A stretch of 64,000 bases of DNA from Elgaria multicarinata webbii (lineage: Eukaryota > Chordata > Lepidosauria > Squamata > Anguidae), in the NCBI RefSeq assembly GCF_023053635.1, contig NC_086192.1:13864001-13928000 (forward strand), read 5' to 3'. Below are positions 1 through 10,905 of this stretch, in pieces. Both the position numbers and the translations under genes were made by a program. How positions within the stretch are numbered: the stretch's first letter is position 1; each line of letters starts with the position of its first letter. A model generated the notes under the pieces. That model had not been told where the DNA came from and made no database searches. It saw nothing but the letters and a program-made list of their open reading frames with translations.

Positions 1-845
1 CTTAACCACAAAATGGGTAAGGGAATTTTGTGGTGAAGCAGCATGGTTTAGCGTGTTGTCTGAACCAGGCCTCTGTGTGTTCTCTCCTCAAACCCCCCCG
101 CCCCAAATCTGGGCTCCAGCAGGGTCAGGAGAAAATTGCAATGCCCCAGGCCCCTCCTGGCTAAAAAGGATACATTAGCACCTTTTCCAGAGGGCTTCCT
201 AAAACAATTCCCATCTGCCCCTGCTTATTTTAGGGTGTCTAAACCCCCATTTTTTCTTGCAAAAATGATGCAGTAACCAGCAAACTGTTATTTTGGTAAA
301 TGTGGGGTGTGTCTGTGTATAGCTTGTATCACTTTAAAAACAGAGCTGCAGCACAATCCTAGGTATGTCTACTCAGAAGTAAGCCCCACTAAGATCAGTA
401 GGACATACACCTTTCTAGTTTTGGGTCTGTCTACAAGACTTTCTAAACAAAGGAAGGTTATTAATACACAAACATATAACCATCTCGTTGCCTCCTTAGC
501 AGAGGCAGGGCGTTGCATGGGTGAGCATTCTGTCTGCAAACTGGATTCATTTTCACCTGCGCTGTTGAGAAGCCAAAGCATTAATGTTGGTCATGGGTGC
601 ACTTTGGTTTAGCACCTTGCTGTTTGGTGCTGGCATTTAAAAATAAAAGTTCAGTGGCAGCAATATTTGGCTTCACGCAGGCAGCCTGCCCAGGATTCTG
701 GGCTTCCAATTCTTTGTCTGCTCTCTTGTGACTGTAATCTGATATCACTTGCTGGTTTAGAGACAGAACAGTGTTAATGTTTAAACTTAATTCAGGTTTC
801 AGGTAAACACTTCCTGCAGTTGGAGGCTCTACTTTTGTAGTCCTT

Positions 846-961
846 GGCCTGGTTCAGACAACACGCTAAACCATGCTGCTTAACCACAAAATGGTTAAGG
901 GAATTCCCTTACCCATTTTGTGGTTAAGCAGCATGGTTTAGCGTGTTGTCTGAACCAGGCC
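846..961. mobile_element. Palindromic MITE, 116 bp
   Basis: An almost perfect inverted repeat runs from GGCCTGGTTCAGACAACACG to its complement, centred on GAATTC near 903. Its right half begins the window (1-70) and a diverged copy lies at 1962-2060. It is a non-autonomous foldback DNA element; no clear target duplication is visible. Confidence 0.8.
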
Positions 962-1198
962 TCTGTGTGTTCTCTCCTCAAACCTCCCCCAGCCACCCCC
1001 AATCTGGGCTCCAGCAGGGTCAGGAGAAAATTGCAATGCCCCAGGTCCCTCCTGGCTAAAAAGGATACATTAGCACCTTTTCCAGAGTGCTTCCTAAAAC
1101 AATTCCCATCTGCCCCTGCTTATTTTAGGGTGTCTAAACCCCCATTTTTTCATGCAAAAATGATGCAGTAACCAGCAAACTGTTATTTTGGTAAACGT

Positions 1199-1222
1199 TT
1201 GTGTGTGTGTGTGTGTGTGTAT
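1199..1222. repeat. (GT)n microsatellite
   Basis: About 11 GT units are present; the sister duplication at about 304-318 has only a few. Confidence 0.9.
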
Positions 1223-1961
1223 AGCTTGTGTCACTTTAAAAACAGAGCTGCAGCACAATCCCAAGTATGTCTACTCAGAAGTAAGCCCCACTAAGATCAG
1301 TAGGACTTACAACTTTCTAGTTTTGGGTCTGTCTACAAGGCTTTCTAAACAAAGGAAGGTTATTAATACACAAACACATAACCATCTCACTGCCTCCTTA
1401 GCACAGGCAGGGCGTTGCATGGGTGAGCATTCTGTCTGCAAAATGATTGCTCTGAATTCGTTTTCACTTGCACTGTTGAGAAGCCAAAGCATTAGTGTTG
1501 GTCATGGGTGCACTTTGGTTTAGCACCTTGCTGTTTGGTGCTGGCATTTAAAAATCAAAGTTCAGTGGCAGCAATATTTGGCTTCACGCAGGCAGCCTGC
1601 CCAGGATTCTGGGCTTCCAATTCTTTGTCTGCTCTCTTGTGACTGTAATCTGATATCACTTGCTGGTTTAGAGAGAGAGCAGTGTTAATGTTGAAACTTC
1701 ATTCAGGTCTCAGGTAAACACTTCCTGCAGTTGGAGGCTCTACTTTTGTAGTCCTTCCTCTATCAAAAGGCAGTTGATTAGGAAGCAAAAGCTGGTTAAC
1801 AAACAGAAACTGGTGTGATGGAGCTTTTAGAGCATACACGTACATGCACTCACCATGTAGGGGGAAAAGGAGGGAGCCTCAAAAAGCAAGACACCTTTCC
1901 CTTTGCTGAAGCCTTTTCCTGTAGACTGCAACTAGTGTGTGTTTCAGCTCCTGGTCTCAGT

Positions 1962-2060
1962 GGCCTGGTTCAGACAATACGCTAACTCATACTCTTTAAC
2001 CACAAAATGGTTAAGGGAATGCATTGCATTTTGTGGTTAAGCAGCATGGGTTAGCATGTT
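1962..2060. mobile_element. Third, diverged copy of the 116-bp palindromic MITE
   Basis: GCCTGGTTCAGACAATACGC leads into the TTAACCACAAAATGG core, and the palindrome returns to GGTTAGCATGTTGTG. The final terminal part is lost. Confidence 0.7.
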
Positions 2061-2254
2061 GTGAAGGGGAAGGAGTGTGTGTGTTTGTGTGTGGCCTGAC
2101 TAGAAGAGGCAGGACACCCACCAATGGCACTTTGCTCTGGCAAGCAAGAAGCCTAGTGGTTTCAGCAGGAGCCTTTCCTCTGGGAAAGGAGACTCCATGC
2201 TTTCAGCAGCAGTGATGCACCTTGACCTGGGGGCAGGGGTGGGTGGGTAAGGCA

Positions 2255-2440
2255 CACTGTCTTGTTTTAATTGGATTTTACTGTTTTAAAAAATCATATT
2301 GGTTTTAACATGTTAATGTTTTAATTTGTTTTGGGATTGTATATTTACTCTATTTTATATGTATGGTTTTATCTGTACACCGCCCTGAGATCCTTGTGTT
2401 ATGTGGTGGGATGTAAATGTTTTAATAAATAAATAAAATG
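2255..2440 (+). mobile_element. LINE 3' tail (L2/CR1 superclade)
   Basis: An AT-rich 3' end carries the family signature TGTACACCGCCCTGAGATC and finishes in a (TAAA)n tail. Only the noncoding tail survives. The stretch 2060-2255 before it and 2440-2846 after it shows nothing I recognise. Confidence 0.6.
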
Positions 2441-2846
2441 CCTCTGGCAAGAAGGGGAGTCTGGACTCTCCAAAACCTGGGAATACTTGTACATTTCATA
2501 GAAGTGCAGTGCTATGGGTCCTAAGCCCTGGGAAAGATGCTACTCGATATGGGAGAAAGACTGGGACGCCTTTCCATCCCATCTAACCAAAGGGAAAAAT
2601 AGCTGTAGGCGCCAGAAACCTCCTTTTAACAAAAGATGGCCTTGCACGCTCATGGCTGCCTTAAAAGACAGGTGTGCAGACTGGCCAGGTGAGTTACTAA
2701 CAATCACTCTGGCTTTGCAGCATTCATATTCTGCTCAAATTTAAAATAAAGCACACTTTTGCCTTTGGGGAATACATTTTTAATACTTCTCACTGGCAAA
2801 AGAGCTGCTTTGGAACAAGAGAGTTCCTTAAGCCCTGAAATAAGAG

Positions 2847-3155
2847 TAGGGTGACCCTATGAAAAGGAGGACAGGGCTCCTGCATCTTTAACAGTTGTAT
2901 TGGAAAGGGAGTTTCAGCAGGTGAAATTTGTATATATGGAGGACCTGTTGAAATTCCCTCTTCATCACAGCAGTTAAAGCTGCCCTCTTTTAAATCTGGT
3001 CTCTCTAGTATAGCTCCTGCAGCTTTAACTGTGGTGATGAAGAGGGGATTTCACCAGGTTCTCCATGTATACAAAAGACACCTGCTGAAATTCCCTTTTC
3101 CATGCAACTGTTAAAGATGCAGGAGCCCTGTCCTCCTTTTCATATGGGCACCCTA
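2847..3155. mobile_element. hAT-type MITE with perfect 8-bp target duplication
   Basis: The termini are TAGGGTGACC and its near complement GGGCACCCTA. The body is a long internal palindrome. AATAAGAG flanks it on both sides (2839-2846 and 3156-3163). An 8-bp duplication is the mark of the hAT superfamily. A sister copy lies at 39935-40254. Confidence 0.88.
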
Positions 3156-3390
3156 AATAAGAGGCATTTGCCATGAATAAGAAACCCCAGGGCTGAGGAG
3201 AGAAAAAATCCCCTCAGAAGGAACAACTCCCAGCAGGGCGGTTTGTAAATAGCTCAGAATGCAATTAGTAACAGCTGGCTGCAGTCTCGCAGATGCTGGG
3301 AGACAGAGGAAGGCGAGGTGGAGATGGGTGAGGGTTTAGGGAATATGGCCTGAGGTAAAAAAGAAAGGAAAAAAGTATTTATTAAGAGGC

Positions 3391-4690
3391 TTGTAGGGTG
3401 GATTTGATTTAAATCATGATTTAAATCACTACTTAGAAAGACTTTGAGGTGACCCCCCCCAAAAAAGTCCACTCTTCCTTGCTAAATTTTGCACAACTCA
3501 AAGTTACCAAAGACTCATTCTTGCTGGTATAAGCGTAATATTTGCAACCAGATGAAGGTTTCATTTTTAGAATAGCAACTTTTCAGAATAGTTTTACAGT
3601 TATATTAAAAAAAAAAGTATCTAATAGTTTCTAATAGTATCATATTTGGTGATACTATTAGAAACACATCATAGATAGATAATTATGAAATTATTGTGAG
3701 GTAAACTCTCTCCAGTTTAATAGGTTAATCGTTCATATTTGGACCACTTTTCTGCTGTACTTTATTGGAAGGAGAAAAATAATCTTACAGAAACCTGTGG
3801 AAAAGCGTGACATTGTGAATGGATTCATGGAATTCATTTACCAAAAATTTTAAAATGCCTCATGCTACGTAGTTAAAAACTAATCCTTATTTCATGATGA
3901 ATAACCTTTGGACTATAATGTATCTTAAGTAGAAAACTACCTTTAGATAGATTTTTCTTCAAAAAACATATCAAAAGCATCAAATTCAAATTTAAAAAAT
4001 CAATTTTTTTGGATTTTTTTTTTAAAATCATGGATTTTTAATCAAATTTTACCCAACTCAAAGTTACCAAAGACTCATTCTTGCTGGTATAAGCTTAATA
4101 TTTACAATCAGATGAAGGTTTCATTTTTAGAATAGCAACTTTTCAGAATAGTTTTACAGTTATATAAAAAAATAGTATCTAATAGTTTCTAATAGTATCA
4201 TATTTGGTGATACTATTAGAAACACATCATAGATAGATAATTATGAAATTATTGTGAGGTAAACTCTCTCCAGTTTAATAAGTTAATCATTAATATTTGG
4301 ACCACTTTTCTGCTGTACTTTATTGGAAGGAGAAAAATAATCTTGCAGAAACCTCTGGAAGAGGATGACATTGTGAATGGATTCATGGAATTCATTTACC
4401 AAAAAATTAAAAATGCCTCATGCTACATAGTTAAAAACTAATCCTTATTTCATGATGAATAACCTTTGTTATTATTATTATTATTTATTTATATAGCACC
4501 ATCAATGTACATGGTGCTGTGAACTATAATGTATCTTAAATAGAAAACTATCTTTAGATAGATTTTTCCTCAAAAAACATATCAAAAAAATCAAATTTAA
4601 ATTTAAAAAATCCAATTTTTTTAATTTATTTTTTAAAATAATAATCATGGATTTTTAATCAGTGATTTTAAAAAATCACTGTTGCTGCTT
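3391..4690. repeat. Direct duplication of an AT-rich 0.55-0.6 kb segment
   Basis: The segment beginning CAACTCAAAGTTACCAAAGA at about 3493 recurs from about 4057 and matches to about 4600. Both copies carry the palindrome AGTATCATATTTGGTGATACT and end in ATTTTAAATC-like blocks. The second copy is interrupted at about 4469-4524 by a short LINE/SINE tail with a TTATTA run. The outer edges are GATTTAAATCATGATTTAAAT-type palindromes, suggesting a DNA transposon relic. No gene is seen. Confidence 0.7.
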
Positions 4691-4904
4691 GTAGTCCTTC
4701 AGAGTTGCCACCAAGCAATCTTGAAAATCCTAAAGTAAATATTAGGGTCTCCTCAGGTCTGGAGTTCTTGCTGTCTCCTGCACCCCACACTTTCAGTCCT
4801 TAATCTCTCTCAGGGACCCCCCCCACACCACCCCCAAAACTTCCATGTCCCCTTTTAAGACAAATCACCCAGTCAAAATCACGCACTCCAGAGTAAAGTT
4901 TTTT

Positions 4905-5045
4905 AAAAAAAAACTTTTGGTGGTTTTAAATTTTGTATATTTGTTTTTAATGTTCATTGTTTATAACTTAGTGTAAACCGCCCAGAGAGCTTTGGCTATG
5001 GGGCAGTATATAAATGTACTAAAATAATAAAGTTAACAGAAAAGG
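4905..5045 (+). mobile_element. LINE 3' tail (L2-like)
   Basis: The CCGCCCAGAGAGCTTTGGCTATGGGGCAGTATATAAAT-type signature (in part) and A-rich tail mark the 3' end of the L2-like LINE that recurs throughout this window. Confidence 0.65.
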
Positions 5046-5189
5046 AGCACAAGTCCTGGTTTCCCCCAATCTAGAGCTTTCAGCTACAGAAGGGGCCCAA
5101 TTCTCCCCCTTTCCCAAACACAGAGGTAAAGGGGTTTAAGGACTGGGGCATTGCTTCAGCAGGAAAAGCACCTAGTTTGTGTGAGAAAG

Positions 5190-5330
5190 GGGGGATCTAC
5201 ACTATTGCTTTTAAAGCGCTTTGAAAACGTTTTGAAACCTGTATATGCAGTGTGTCCTGGGCCCCAACAGTTGTCAAAACTGTTATAACGCGCTTCCAAA
5301 TCAGCTTTGGAAGAACCAGTTCCCCACTAT
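5190..5330. mobile_element. Partial hAT-type MITE arm
   Basis: GGGGATCTACACTATTGCTT followed by GCGCTTTGAAAACG resembles one arm of the reptilian foldback elements beginning GGATCTACAC or GCTCATCTACACC, as at 12712 and 21300. The other arm is missing. Confidence 0.4.
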
Positions 5331-5761
5331 CTATATTATATATTAATGCCACTTTGTAGCATTACAGACTACACAAAGGCTCGAGGCTGAAAATTTCTAT
5401 TCAGGCGCAAAAGCCTGCTCATGAGGAGAAGGAACCAGTCCTTTTAAAGTTTCTTTTCCCTTTCTTTTTTTAATAGCTGCTTTCAGTGCTGCAAAGAATT
5501 GAATGGGCGAGGCTAAAGGGGTCTACTCAAGAGAAGGAAGGACCAGCTGTGAATGCCAAGGAGCCAGACTCGTTCAGCTGCAGCAACAGAGCCAGCGTGC
5601 GCATAATCTCTCCGTCTCCCCCAGGGCCTCAGTTAGGTGGAGAGTTTGCGCAGGGGAGAGACTCAAACTAAGAACCAGGGCTGTCGTGCCAGCAGCACAA
5701 ACTGGCCATGTGGGGCCAGAGCCTCACCTGGAAGTGGCTCATTTAAAAAAACCAGAGCTGC

Positions 5762-6365
5762 CTCGTGGGGGCATAGCCGGGCATAGCCGCCTCGTGGGGG
5801 CATAGCCGCCTCATGGAGGCATAGCTGGGCATAGCCGCCTCGTGGGGGCATAGCTGGGCATAGCCACCTCGTAGGGGCATAGCCGGGCATAGCCGCTTCA
5901 TGGGGGCATAGTCACCTCGTGGGGGCATAGCCGGGCATAGCCGCCTCGTGGGGGCATAGCCGGGCATAGCCGCCTCGTAGGGGCATAGCCGCCTTGTAGG
6001 GGCATAGCCACCAGGCATAGCCGCCTCGTAGGAGCATAGCCGCCTCGTAGGGGCATAGCTGGGCATAGCCGCCTCGTAGGGGCATAGCCGCTTCGTGGGG
6101 GCATAGCCAGGCATAGCCGCCTCGTGGGGCCATAGCCGGGCATAGCCGCCTCGTAGGGGCATAGCCGCTTCGTGGGGGCATAGCCGGGCATAGCCGCCTT
6201 GTGGGGGGGCACAGCTGCCACGTTGCCACGAGGGAGGACAGCCGAGCACAGCCGCCACGAGGGGCACAGCTGAGCACAGCCGCCATGAGGGGGCACAGTC
6301 GCCGCGAGGGGGCATAGCCGGGCACAGTCACCACGGGGGGGCATAGTCGGGCACAGCCACCACAT
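5762..6365. repeat. GC-rich minisatellite of GGCATAGCCG / CCGCCTCGTGGGG units
   Basis: About 600 bases are built of two alternating short units, GGGCATAGCCG and GCATAGCCGCCTCGTGGGG, with many single-base variants. The right third drifts to CACAGCCGCCACGAGG. All three minus frames stay open because the unit lacks stops, giving repetitive AMPxRGGYAxLCPHEA-type peptides. These look like repeat by-products, not a gene. The flanks (5480-5760 and 6366-6760) share GCCAGAGCCTCACCTGGAAG, so the array sits inside an older dispersed repeat. Confidence 0.9.
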
Positions 6366-6829
6366 GGCAGAGCGCCTTCTTGCTTGGCCTGCCTGCTGAC
6401 CGGGACTGTTTCAACCTGCAGCTGGCCACTAAGGGTTTGCTGTTGGGCACTCTGTGGTGGCTGGATTGGCCCAGAGCCTCACCTGGAAGTTGCTCATAAA
6501 AGAGCTAGCCCTGCCGTGTCCTTCCTTCCTGGGAGCAGCACAAAGGCCCAACTCGCAGCGTGAGACACCCAGCCCACTGCCTCACCTGCGTTTTACCTGC
6601 TAGCAAGAGTGCCTTCTTGCTTGGCCTGCCTGCTGACCTGGACGGCTTCCATCTGCAGCTTGGCTGGTAAGGGTTTGCCTCTGGGGACTGTGTGGTGGGG
6701 GGATTGGGCCGGAGCCTCACCTGGAAGAGGCTCATTTAAAAAACACACCACCAGCCCTGCCACTTGGGGGCAAGCCTCAACACACGGGCGACATTTACAA
6801 TCATCAGAGGGGGCCCCTGTTTCTCGTTC

Positions 6830-7115
6830 CAAGAAGAACAAACTGTTGTCATGTAGATCCTCAACGGCAGGGCCTTCTCTGTAGCAGCACCCACCCTCTG
6901 GAAAAATCCTCCCTCGTGCAGTTTGGGAGGCGGAAAATGCAACTTCCTTCAAACGCCTCCTGAAGACGTACCTGTTTAGACAACCTTTTCCTGCACTATA
7001 ACTTGCATTGGTTTTATATGACATTTTTAAATCGTTATTCTTGATTTTGTGTATTATGATTTGAGCTGCCCAGAGAGCCTTGGCTGTTGGGCAGTATAAG
7101 TATATAATAAAGGAA
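6830..7115 (+). mobile_element. L2-like LINE 3' end
   Basis: The end of the ORF2 coding part is recognisable (GGCCTTCTCTGTAGCAGCAC, then a stretch reading RRLKT-like), followed by GAGCTGCCCAGAGAGCCTTG and an A-rich tail. It is truncated and inactive. Confidence 0.7.
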
Positions 7116-7696
7116 TAAAATAGGGTTCTGCTCTCTTGGCTAGTCTGCTGTAGTTATGGCCGGGGTGGTCAGAGAGTTACTTGGCCAGTGGCTTTGCTCC
7201 CCTTCTCCTCCTGGTTGTGCTGAACAGCAGATGAGCCAACAAGCCCTGTTGAAATGCAGCTTCTGTTTGAGGGACATCTGAAAACTAAAGGTGTCTCTTT
7301 GGATATTGCAATTAGTAAGTTTTAGCTTGTATTAGTCTTAAGTGTTTTATTTGTTCTTGTGTGTAATTGTATGTTTTCCCTTCTCTTCTCAGCTTGTCTG
7401 TCTGCTTGATCTACTTGCATCAAAGACAGCTAAGTGCCTGGGATTTCATTTTATAATGTTTCTTGTGTTTTGCATTGTTGTGGGTTGTATTTTATTTTCT
7501 GATGCATTTGGGGTTGGAATTGTTGTGGGTTGCATTTTATTTTCTGATGCATTTGGGGTTGGAATTGTTGTGGGTTGCATTTTGTTTTGTAATGAATTTT
7601 GTGGTTTGAATGGTTATTATTGTGAGAGTTGGGTTGTGTAACTTTTTTAGCGTTTATCACACAATCCTACGTGTGTTTAATCAGAAGTAAACCCCA

Positions 7697-7800
7697 ATGA
7701 CCCTGTTCAGGAGGCGCCTTAAACTACGGTGGTTCAGGGTTTTTTGTTAACAAAAAAGGCTGAACCACTGTGGTTTAAGGAGCCTTCTGAACAGGGCCAA
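7697..7800. mobile_element. Palindromic MITE inserted into a unit A copy
   Basis: CCCTGTTCAGGAGGCGCCTT pairs with AAGGAGCCTTCTGAACAGGG around a GTTAAC-containing centre. It splits a unit A copy, so it arrived after that unit existed. A related copy lies at about 29496-29593. Confidence 0.7.
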
Positions 7801-9534
7801 CAGGGTCTTCAACTGAAATGGGAGGGCACCAGGTTGGGGAAGGGTGGTTCAGAGGAGGAATGATTGGTACTGATGGGGTTAAACTTAAACCCCTTACCAA
7901 GTTTCCTTCCTGGCTTCCTAAATGTGCTTTCACATTTTATATTGTATTTTATTTGATGATGCATTCTGTGGTTTGAATTGTGTATTTCATTTTATTTAAT
8001 GATGCGTTCTGTGGTTTGAATTGTGTATTTCATGTTATTTAATGATACGTTTTGTGGTTTGAATTGTGTATTTCATTTTATTTACTGATGCATTTTGTGA
8101 TTTGAATTGTGTATTTCATTTTATTTACTGATGCATTTTGTGATTTGAATTATTGTGTATTGCCCACAGAGCTCAATTGTAAGAGTTGGTTAGTGCCACT
8201 TTTAGGATTTATCACACAATCCTATGTGTGTTTAATTGGAAGTAAATCCCAATGTGTTTAACTGCAAAATGGAAGGGCACCAGGGCAAGGGTGGGTTAGA
8301 GCAGCGAAGGTGTGGTTGGGATTGCTTCCTAGCTTGCAGACTTCGAGGACCAGGCCCGCTCCCATCACGTCTGACAAGGTAAGACATTGTGGGTACTTTT
8401 ACTTCTTTACTAGCAATTGTTTCATTACCTAGTCATGTTTTATTAGGTTGTGTGGGGTGGCACAGTTTTTGGGATTGCTTCAGGCAGCAAAACACCTTGG
8501 GCCAGACCTGGACTTAGAACTGTGTTAGATACATCCCTTTATGGGATGTCCCAGGTTAGCCATGGTGCCCTTCCAAGGACCCTCCTTCACGGAGAACATT
8601 ATGGTCTAAGTGCTGGAACTTAGCGGCCTTTTTGCCACCTCTTCACGAGGACCGCTGACTTGGGACTGTGTTAAACACAGGCACTGTTCCCTTCATGGGA
8701 ATGTCTCAGGTTAATTGAAGATGCCCTAGCAGGCACGGCCAGCATTCATGCATTTTGTGGTTTTAATTGTTGTGAATTGCCCAAAGTGCTTCACTGCAAA
8801 GAGTTGGTTTCTGCCCTTTTTTAGGGTTTATCACACAATCCTATGTGTGTTTAATTAGAAGTAAATCCCAATGTGTTTAACTGTGAAATGGGAGGGCACC
8901 AGGTTGGGGAAGGGTGGTTTAGAGGAGCAATGACTGGCAGTGATACGGTTAAACTCCTCTTACCGAGATTCCTTCCTGGCTTCCTAATTACAATATAAAA
9001 TGTAAAAGCACATTTTATTTCATAATGCATTTTGTGGTTTTTATTGCATTTGTTGTTATGGATTTTTTGGTTTTAACTGTATTGCGTGTTATTTGAACAT
9101 GCATTTTGGAGGTTCAATTGTTGTGTGGTTTTGATTGTTGTGAGTTTCTCAAAGGGCGTCATTGGCAGAGACAGGGCTGGACACCGCAAGATTGGTTCCT
9201 AATTGCAATATAAAATGTAAACTCAAGATTCCTTCCTTGCTTCCTATTTGCAATATAATATGTAAAAGCGCATTTTGTTACGTATTTTGTGGTTTTATTT
9301 GTTGTGTATTGTGTTTTATTATGCATTTTGGTGGTTTAATAGTGTATTGTGTTTGATTTTACCATGCAATTTAAGGGGTTAATTGTTTGCTGTGTTTGAT
9401 TTTACTATGCAAATTGGGGGGGATTAATTGTTGTGTATTGCAATTTATTGTGTTTTATTTCATTTCTTAAATTTTTATACTGTCCCATAGCCGGGCTCTC
9501 CGGGAAGTTCACAAAAAAATAATTCCAGGCTCAT

Positions 9535-9612
9535 AGAATCATAGAATAGTAGAGTTGGAAGGGGCCTATAAGGCCATCAAGTCCAACCCCCTGCTCAATG
9601 CAGGAATCCATT
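9535..9612 (-). mobile_element. CR1 LINE 3' end fragment
   Basis: The antisense CR1 tail AATCATAGAATAGTAGAGTT runs to CTCAATGCAGGAATCC. A short antisense LINE tail (ACCGCCTCTCCCTCTGGATC) follows at 9613-9680. Confidence 0.8.
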
Positions 9613-10214
9613 TAATAATAATAATAATTTTATTTCTTAACCGCCTCTCCCTCTGGATCGAGGCAGGGAACAACATAGAACAATACAGATAGTGGGATAA
9701 TTGTAAACAGTGAGGACAAAATAAAATTAACTGCAAAAAGCTGCAACTGCATTATCATTTACAAGGTAAATGATAATACCATCGCCCTGACACCAGGATA
9801 CAATCAGACAGCTGGTGTTAATTGGCATAATTGCCAGAGGTGTCGATATATTGGACATAATTATGCATGGGGGGTTAATTGTTGTGAATTGCCCAAAGAG
9901 CCTGGTTGTAAGAGTTTGTGCCCACAGGCTTTTCTGCAAGGTAAGTGTTCATAGGAATGACGCATCTCATCAGGATCATTAACATCAGTTGAAGACGTCT
10001 GACAAGGTGAGTGCAAGACTGTACATGTGTTAGAGTAGAATTATAAAAACTCAGCTTAGCTTAGTCCTATGTACATCTTTTCTCAGACACTGTTAGTTCT
10101 GTTGCTGCTTTACTAGCAGTTGTTTAAATATCTAGTCATGTTTTATTGGGTTGTGTGGGGTGGCACAGTTTTTGGGATTGCTTCAGGCAGCAAAATACCT
10201 TGGGCCAGACCTGG

Positions 10215-10905
10215 ACTTAGGACTGTGTTATACACAGGTAGTGTCCCCTTTATGGGGACATGTCAGTTTAGCAATGGTCGCTTGCAAGCATGGCTGGCCC
10301 GCCATGGAGAACGTTATGCGCTAAGTGTAAGGACTTAGCAGTCTACTTGCCAACTCTTCATGGGTTGGCTGACTAAGTGCTGTGTTACACACAGGTAGCG
10401 TTCCCTTTATGGGGACATCACAGGTTAGCAATGGTCGCTTGCAAGCATGGCTGGCCCTCCATGGAGAACGTTATGCGCTAAGTGTAAGGACTTAGCAGTC
10501 TACTTGCCAACTCTTCATGGGTTGGCTGACTAAGTGCTGTGTTACACACAGGTAGCGTTCCCTTTATGGGGACATCACAGGTTAGCAATGGCCACTTGCA
10601 AGCAAGGCTTGGCCCTCCATGGAGAACGTTATGCGCTAAGTGTAAGGACTTAGCAGTCTACTTGCCACCTCTTTATGGGTTGGCTGACTAAGTGCTGTGT
10701 TACACACAGGTAGCGTCCCCTTTATGGGGACATCACAGGTTAGCAATGGTCGCTTGCAAGCATGGCTGGCCCTCCATGGAGAACGTTATGCGCTAAGTGT
10801 AAGGACTTAGCAGTCTACTTGCCACCTCTTTATGGGTTGGCTGACTAAGTGCTGTGTTACACACAGGCAGTGTTCCCTTTATGGGGACATCACAGGTTAG
10901 CAATG
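10215..10905 (+). repeat. 157-bp tandem repeat inside a unit B copy
   Basis: TGGCTGACTAAGTGC recurs with spacing of 157-158 bases (at about 10367, 10524, 10682 and 10839). Four near-identical units are followed by a partial one. Copies differ by only a few bases, so this amplification is much younger than the surrounding array. Confidence 0.92.

Larger units (their letters stand above)
1..1760. repeat. Tandem duplication of a roughly 0.85-0.9 kb unit bounded by a palindromic MITE
   Basis: Bases 1-845 and about 900-1755 match closely along their whole length. Both begin in the right half of the same palindrome and end at TACTTTTGTAGTCCTT. Small differences include a GT run expanded at 1200-1222 in the second copy. 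A piece of the unit (GATTCTGGGCTTCC onward, seen at 690 and 1605) recurs at about 20075-20220 near the fossil provirus, so part of it may be an old LTR-type or other dispersed repeat. No credible protein is encoded. Confidence 0.8.

Noticed and set aside
307-1523. Paired frames of about 100 codons in the duplicated unit
   Set aside because: They cover dispersed repeat sequence, differ by frame-neutral chance between copies, and resemble no protein.
5743-6365. Three overlapping long minus-strand frames of 140-190 codons
   Set aside because: All come from one stop-free minisatellite unit read in three frames; no codon bias, start context or homologue is recognised.
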